Source: Hafnia psychrotolerans (GTDB lineage: Bacteria > Pseudomonadota > Gammaproteobacteria > Enterobacterales > Enterobacteriaceae). Taken from it: DNA of 64,000 nt. The first letter of the stretch is position 1; every line of letters begins with the position of its first letter. The translations under genes and the position numbers were made by a program. The DNA is taken from assembly GCF_014639435.1 (NCBI RefSeq), contig NZ_BMFZ01000008.1:62001-126000 (forward strand), written 5' to 3'. Under the pieces are notes generated by a model. It searched no databases. It saw nothing but the letters and a program-made list of their open reading frames with translations, and was not told where the DNA came from. Below are positions 60,508 to 64,000 of this stretch, one piece after another.

Positions 60508-62271
60508 ATGTTAGTAAGTCCATGGAAAAAATCACTCATCGCATTGGTAATGCTATCAAGCTTCCCGTTGTATGCAGCCTCCAATCCCGCGGTAGAATCC
60601 AAAAACGGCATGGTGGTGACGTCACAATACCTGGCCTCGCAGGTGGGTGTGGAAGTTCTGAAAATGGGTGGGAACGCCATTGATGCGGCCGTCGCAGTAG
60701 GGTATGCGCAGGCCGTGGTTAACCCTTGCTGCGGTAACATAGGGGGTGGCGGCTTTATGACCGTCCATCTGGCTGACGGTAAAGATACCTTCATCAACTT
60801 CCGTGAAACCGCACCGGCTGCGGCCAGCGCCAACATGTATCTCGACGCGGACGGCAGAGTGAAAAAAGATGCCAGTTTATATGGTTATCTGGCCTCCGGC
60901 GTTCCCGGCACCGTGCTTGGCATGGATACCGTGCAACGTGAGTACGGTAAACTGACCCGCAAACAGGTGATGGCACCGGCCATTAAACTGGCCCGTCAGG
61001 GCTTTGTCCTGACCCGTGCCGATACCGACATCCTTGATACCACCGTCAAACGTTTTAAACAGGACCCAGAAGCTGCCCGCATTTTCCTGCGCAAAGATGG
61101 CACTGCCCTGCAACCGGGCGACAAATTGGTGCAAAAGGATCTGGCGAACACGCTGGAAGCGATATCACAGCATGGCCCGGACGCTTTCTATAAAGGCAAA
61201 ATTCCGCAGGCGGTTGAAGCGGCATCGAAAAAAGGCGGCGGTATTCTCACCGCTGCCGACTTTGCCAATTACAAAGTCACCGAAATGGCCCCAATCACCT
61301 GTAGTTACCGTGGCTATAAATTTGTTTCAGCGCCACCGCCAAGTTCCGGCGGCGTGACAATGTGTGAAATCCTAAATATTGTCGAAGGCTATGATATGAA
61401 AAGCATGGGCTTCAACTCCGCCGCTTCCATTCATTACTTAACCGAAGCGATGCGCCACGCCTATATGGACCGCAATACCTATCTGGGCGACCCGGAATTC
61501 GTTAAAAATCCGATCGACCGTCTGGTTAGCAAAAGCTATGCCGCAGAAATTCGCAAAAAAATTGAAACAGACAAAGCCACGCCATCGACTCAGGTTCAAC
61601 CCGGCATGGAACCCCATGAAAAACCGGAAACCACGCATTACTCTATCGTCGACAAAATGGGTAACGCCGTCTCCACCACTTATACCGTTAATGGTCGCTT
61701 TGGTTCCGTGGTTATTGCACCTGGCACGGGCTTCTTCCTCAATGACGAAATGGATGATTTTACCGTAAAAGTTGGCGAAAAAAATCTCTATGGTCTGGTA
61801 CAAGGCAGCCGAAATTCTATCGCCCCCGGTAAGCGCCCACTCTCCTCCATGAGCCCGAGTTTAGTGACCAAAGATGGCAAAATCTTTATGGTTCTCGGTT
61901 CTCCTGGCGGTTCACGCATCATCACCATTACGCTGCAAACGGCGCTTAATGTGATTGATCACGGGATGCCGCCACAGGAGGCCGTAGATGCACCACGCAT
62001 TCATCATCAGTGGTTACCGGACGAAGTCTATTACGAGCAACGCGGCGTCTCAGCTGACAGCCTGAACATTCTGGCGAAGATGGGATACAAGATGGTCGAA
62101 CAAACCCCGTGGGGTGCGGCAGAGCTGATTTTGGTCGGGTTACCGGGAGCAGCAGGCGTAACGTCCGCTAACTCAGGCAATGACTCGGCGGTATCCGGGA
62201 AAGTACGTGAAGGTTATCTATACGGTGCGAATGATGTCCGACGCCCGGCGGGGGCAGCCATCGGTTATTAA
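60508..62271 (+). CDS. ggt: Gamma-glutamyltransferase (periplasmic)
   Basis: A 587-aa N-terminal-nucleophile hydrolase that cleaves or transfers the gamma-glutamyl group of glutathione. A signal peptide (MLVSPWKKSLIALVMLSSFP..YA) sends it to the periplasm. The precursor self-cleaves before the nucleophile threonine in KPETTHYSIVD (at about residue 397; Thr391 in E. coli). The gamma-glutamyl pocket SMSPSLV and the glycine-rich loop GSPGGSRI are intact. Followed by a hairpin-rich region. Placed between acpH and proY, where E. coli has malZ. Confidence 0.96.
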   Translation: MLVSPWKKSLIALVMLSSFPLYAASNPAVESKNGMVVTSQYLASQVGVEVLKMGGNAIDAAVAVGYAQAVVNPCCGNIGGGGFMTVHLADGKDTFINFRETAPAAASANMYLDADGRVKKDASLYGYLASGVPGTVLGMDTVQREYGKLTRKQVMAPAIKLARQGFVLTRADTDILDTTVKRFKQDPEAARIFLRKDGTALQPGDKLVQKDLANTLEAISQHGPDAFYKGKIPQAVEAASKKGGGILTAADFANYKVTEMAPITCSYRGYKFVSAPPPSSGGVTMCEILNIVEGYDMKSMGFNSAASIHYLTEAMRHAYMDRNTYLGDPEFVKNPIDRLVSKSYAAEIRKKIETDKATPSTQVQPGMEPHEKPETTHYSIVDKMGNAVSTTYTVNGRFGSVVIAPGTGFFLNDEMDDFTVKVGEKNLYGLVQGSRNSIAPGKRPLSSMSPSLVTKDGKIFMVLGSPGGSRIITITLQTALNVIDHGMPPQEAVDAPRIHHQWLPDEVYYEQRGVSADSLNILAKMGYKMVEQTPWGAAELILVGLPGAAGVTSANSGNDSAVSGKVREGYLYGANDVRRPAGAAIGY

Positions 62272-62465
62272 CCAGGCATCCTTTGAGCGGTCTCGCCGCT
62301 GGCTGCCATCATTCCCCCTTAGCACGGTGTAAGTTCCGGGTGGTGACTGAGTGGCAGCGTTACTCGCCAGAGCCTCGCCCCGTTGGGGCCAGCCCAAGAG
62401 CGGTTCAAAGGCGAAAGCCAGGGTGATACCGCTCGAATGATTTGTGTTAATAGTCTCTGCAAATC
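62272..62465 (+). other. Unexplained hairpin-rich intergenic segment after ggt
   Basis: About 190 bases rich in GC and short stems, with no believable ORF. Hairpins read on the plus strand: AGCGG/CCGCT (62286-62300), GAGT/ACTC (62349-62365), GCCCC-GTT-GGGGC (62377-62389), and a 7-bp stem GAGCGGT/ACCGCTC (62398-62434) enclosing GGC-GAAA-GCC, a GNRA tetraloop hairpin (62410-62419). It could be a structured 3' UTR or small RNA. I do not recognise a known RNA family. An intrinsic terminator follows. Confidence 0.4.
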
Positions 62466-62502
62466 AAAAGCCCCCGCTATCTTCCGATGTCGGGGGCTTT
62501 TC
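62466..62502. terminator. Bidirectional terminator between ggt and proY
   Basis: AAAAGCCCCCG and CGGGGGCTTTT pair around CTATCTTCCGATGT, between convergent genes. Confidence 0.9.
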
Positions 62503-62525
62503 TTTGACGGAAGGTAAGTGCTTGC

Positions 62526-63950
62526 TTACGCTTTGCTGCTCAGCACCAATGCTTCTTTCTTACGATCGTTACGCAGCTTAAACGCATAACCGATCAGCAA
62601 CACCGCCACCCATACCAGACCCACATACAGCGATATGCGAGTATCAGGGAAATAGCCGATCAGGCCAATGATAAACACCAGGAATATGATGCCGAATACA
62701 GAGGTATACACGCCACCACGTAAAGGAAATTCCAGCTCATTAACTTGCTGTTGACTTAGTTTTCGGCGAAAACCAATCTGTGAGAATAGGATCATAATCC
62801 ACACCCAGACAGTCGCGAACGTCGCCAGAGACGCAATCACCAGGAATACGCTCGACGGCATGATGTAATTGAGATAAACCGCAATCAGCAACGCGCCCAT
62901 CATCACCAAAACCGTGACCCAGGGTGTCCCCAGACGTGACACTTTGCTGAACATTTTAGGTGCCTGTCCCTGTTTTGCCATCCCGTGCAGCATACGGCCA
63001 ACACCGAACACATCACTGTTAATCGCAGAAAGAGAGGCGGTAATGACAACGAAATTGAGAATACCTGCTGCGGCGGTGATGCCCATATGCTGGAAAGTCA
63101 GCACAAACGGGCTGCCCTGCGTTCCCACCTGATTCCACGGGAAAATCGACATAATCACAAACAGTGTCCCTACGTAGAACACCAAAATACGCAGCGGAAC
63201 GGAATTAATTGCTTTAGGAATCGACTTCTTCGGATCCTCAGCTTCGCCGGCAGTAATACCAATGATTTCAATACCGCCGTAGGCAAACATCACCAGTTGC
63301 AACGACATAATCGTGCCCATGATACCCTGACTGAAGAATCCGCCATGACTCCACAAATTGTGGATCCCGGTCGCCTGCCCGCCGTTGCCAATGCCCCAGA
63401 AAATAATGCCAAAGCCCGCCACAATCATAATGATGATAGTCAGCACTTTGAAGAAGGAGAACCAGAACTCCAGCTCACCGAAAACCTTGACACTCACCAG
63501 GTTGATGGCACCAATGATCAGCACCACGCTGAGTACCCAGGTCCACTGTGGAACATCCGGGAACCAGACTCCCATATAGATGCCAAACGCCGTCACATCG
63601 GCAATCGCCACAATCAAGATTTCAAAACAGTAGGTCCAGCCGGTGATGTAACCTGCCATCGGTCCGAGATAATCCTGCGCATAACGCGAAAAGGAACCAC
63701 TCTGAGGATTATTAACCGACATTTCACCCAAGGCGCGCATGATGATGAACGCGATAATCCCACCGACGATGTACGCCAGCAGAACGCTGGGACCAGCCAT
63801 TCTTATTGCTTCAGCCGAACCATAAAACAATCCTGTCCCGATGGCCGAACCGAGGGCCATGAAACGGATATGTCGCGTGGTCAAACCGCGCTTTAGCTTC
63901 GTCGATGGCAGGTCTTTCTCAACTGACGTTTGTTCAACTGATTGCTGCAT
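62526..63950 (-). CDS. proY: Proline-specific permease family transporter ProY
   Basis: A 474-aa amino-acid permease of the APC superfamily with twelve transmembrane helices. [20 protein letters not shown] at the N-terminus, [20 protein letters not shown] and [20 protein letters not shown] match E. coli ProY very closely. In E. coli the gene is a cryptic proline transporter. The first 25 residues ([20 protein letters not shown]) are longer than in E. coli, and no strong ribosome-binding site marks the start; ATG 63977 is another candidate. Confidence 0.92.
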   Translation of the reverse strand: MQQSVEQTSVEKDLPSTKLKRGLTTRHIRFMALGSAIGTGLFYGSAEAIRMAGPSVLLAYIVGGIIAFIIMRALGEMSVNNPQSGSFSRYAQDYLGPMAGYITGWTYCFEILIVAIADVTAFGIYMGVWFPDVPQWTWVLSVVLIIGAINLVSVKVFGELEFWFSFFKVLTIIIMIVAGFGIIFWGIGNGGQATGIHNLWSHGGFFSQGIMGTIMSLQLVMFAYGGIEIIGITAGEAEDPKKSIPKAINSVPLRILVFYVGTLFVIMSIFPWNQVGTQGSPFVLTFQHMGITAAAGILNFVVITASLSAINSDVFGVGRMLHGMAKQGQAPKMFSKVSRLGTPWVTVLVMMGALLIAVYLNYIMPSSVFLVIASLATFATVWVWIMILFSQIGFRRKLSQQQVNELEFPLRGGVYTSVFGIIFLVFIIGLIGYFPDTRISLYVGLVWVAVLLIGYAFKLRNDRKKEALVLSSKA

Positions 63951-64000
63951 GTGAATTAATCCAATGTCTATTTTCATCAAAAATGATGAGGGGCTTTACT

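Noticed and set aside
62341-62440. Twister or hammerhead ribozyme in the post-ggt segment
   Set aside because: TAACGCTGCC on the minus strand recalls part of the twister motif, but the remaining conserved bases and pairings are absent; no CTGATGA/GAAA hammerhead core is present.
62985-63896. A 303-codon plus-strand ORF opposite proY
   Set aside because: It is rich in His, Arg and Asn as expected from the antisense of transmembrane helices, and the minus-strand ProY match is near complete.

Overview
The window is chromosomal DNA of a gammaproteobacterium of the order Enterobacterales. Almost every gene has a close Escherichia coli counterpart, and the order follows the E. coli tomB-hha to proY stretch: tomB-hha, ffs, ybaZ, ybaY, tesB, glnK-amtB, mdlAB, decR, cof, ybaE, queC, fadM, ybaV, ppiD, hupB, lon, clpX, clpP, tig, bolA, yajG, ampG, cyoABCDE, yajR, yajQ, panE, yajL, yajI, nrdR, ribD, ribH, nusB, thiL, pgpA, yajO, dxs, ispA, xseB, thiI, secF, secD, yajC, tgt, queA, acpH, proY. 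The Hha protein resembles Yersinia YmoA more than E. coli Hha. A cysteine desulfhydrase-like gene sits beside decR, and a 2-Cys peroxiredoxin and ggt lie where E. coli has malZ. This suggests Yersiniaceae or a relative (Rahnella, Ewingella, Rouxiella or Serratia type); the genus is inference.

Region by region. 1-2450: a minus-strand metal ABC transporter (35-aa membrane peptide, ATPase, permease, start of the binding protein) behind a Zur-like operator. 2450-4330: an AT-rich, poorly conserved patch with two orphan ORFs, tomB-hha and a possible decayed gene. 4326-8865: 4.5S RNA, atl (ybaZ), ybaY, tesB, and the nitrogen-regulated glnK-amtB operon with a textbook sigma-54 promoter and NtrC-like sites. 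8865-16411: mdlA-mdlB exporter, a divergent decR/cysteine-desulfhydrase pair, a TPR-DUF218 envelope protein and cof. 16645-20130: ybaE (SgrR family), queC, fadM, ybaV. 20268-29949: protein-quality block ppiD, hupB, lon, clpX, clpP, tig and bolA, all on the minus strand, with a sigma-32 promoter before lon. 30307-37878: yajG-ampG and the cytochrome bo3 operon cyoABCDE. 38068-46968: yajR, yajQ, panE-yajL, yajI, and the nrdR-ribD-ribH-nusB-thiL-pgpA run. 47046-52989: yajO, the isoprenoid operon xseB-ispA-dxs, and thiI. 53074-59398: secF, secD, yajC, tgt, queA, then acpH. 59606-63950: peroxiredoxin, ggt and proY.

Most of the window is ordinary core genome. I saw no tRNA, rRNA, insertion sequence, prophage or CRISPR array. 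The less ordinary items are small: the 35-codon ORF coupled to the metal ABC ATPase, the orphan and decayed sequences around tomB-hha, a 16-bp inverted repeat in the tig leader, a 24-bp perfect palindrome between nusB and thiL, a promoter-like element placed directly before a hairpin upstream of clpP, and a hairpin-rich unexplained intergenic segment after ggt. I did not find a convincing new multi-gene system.
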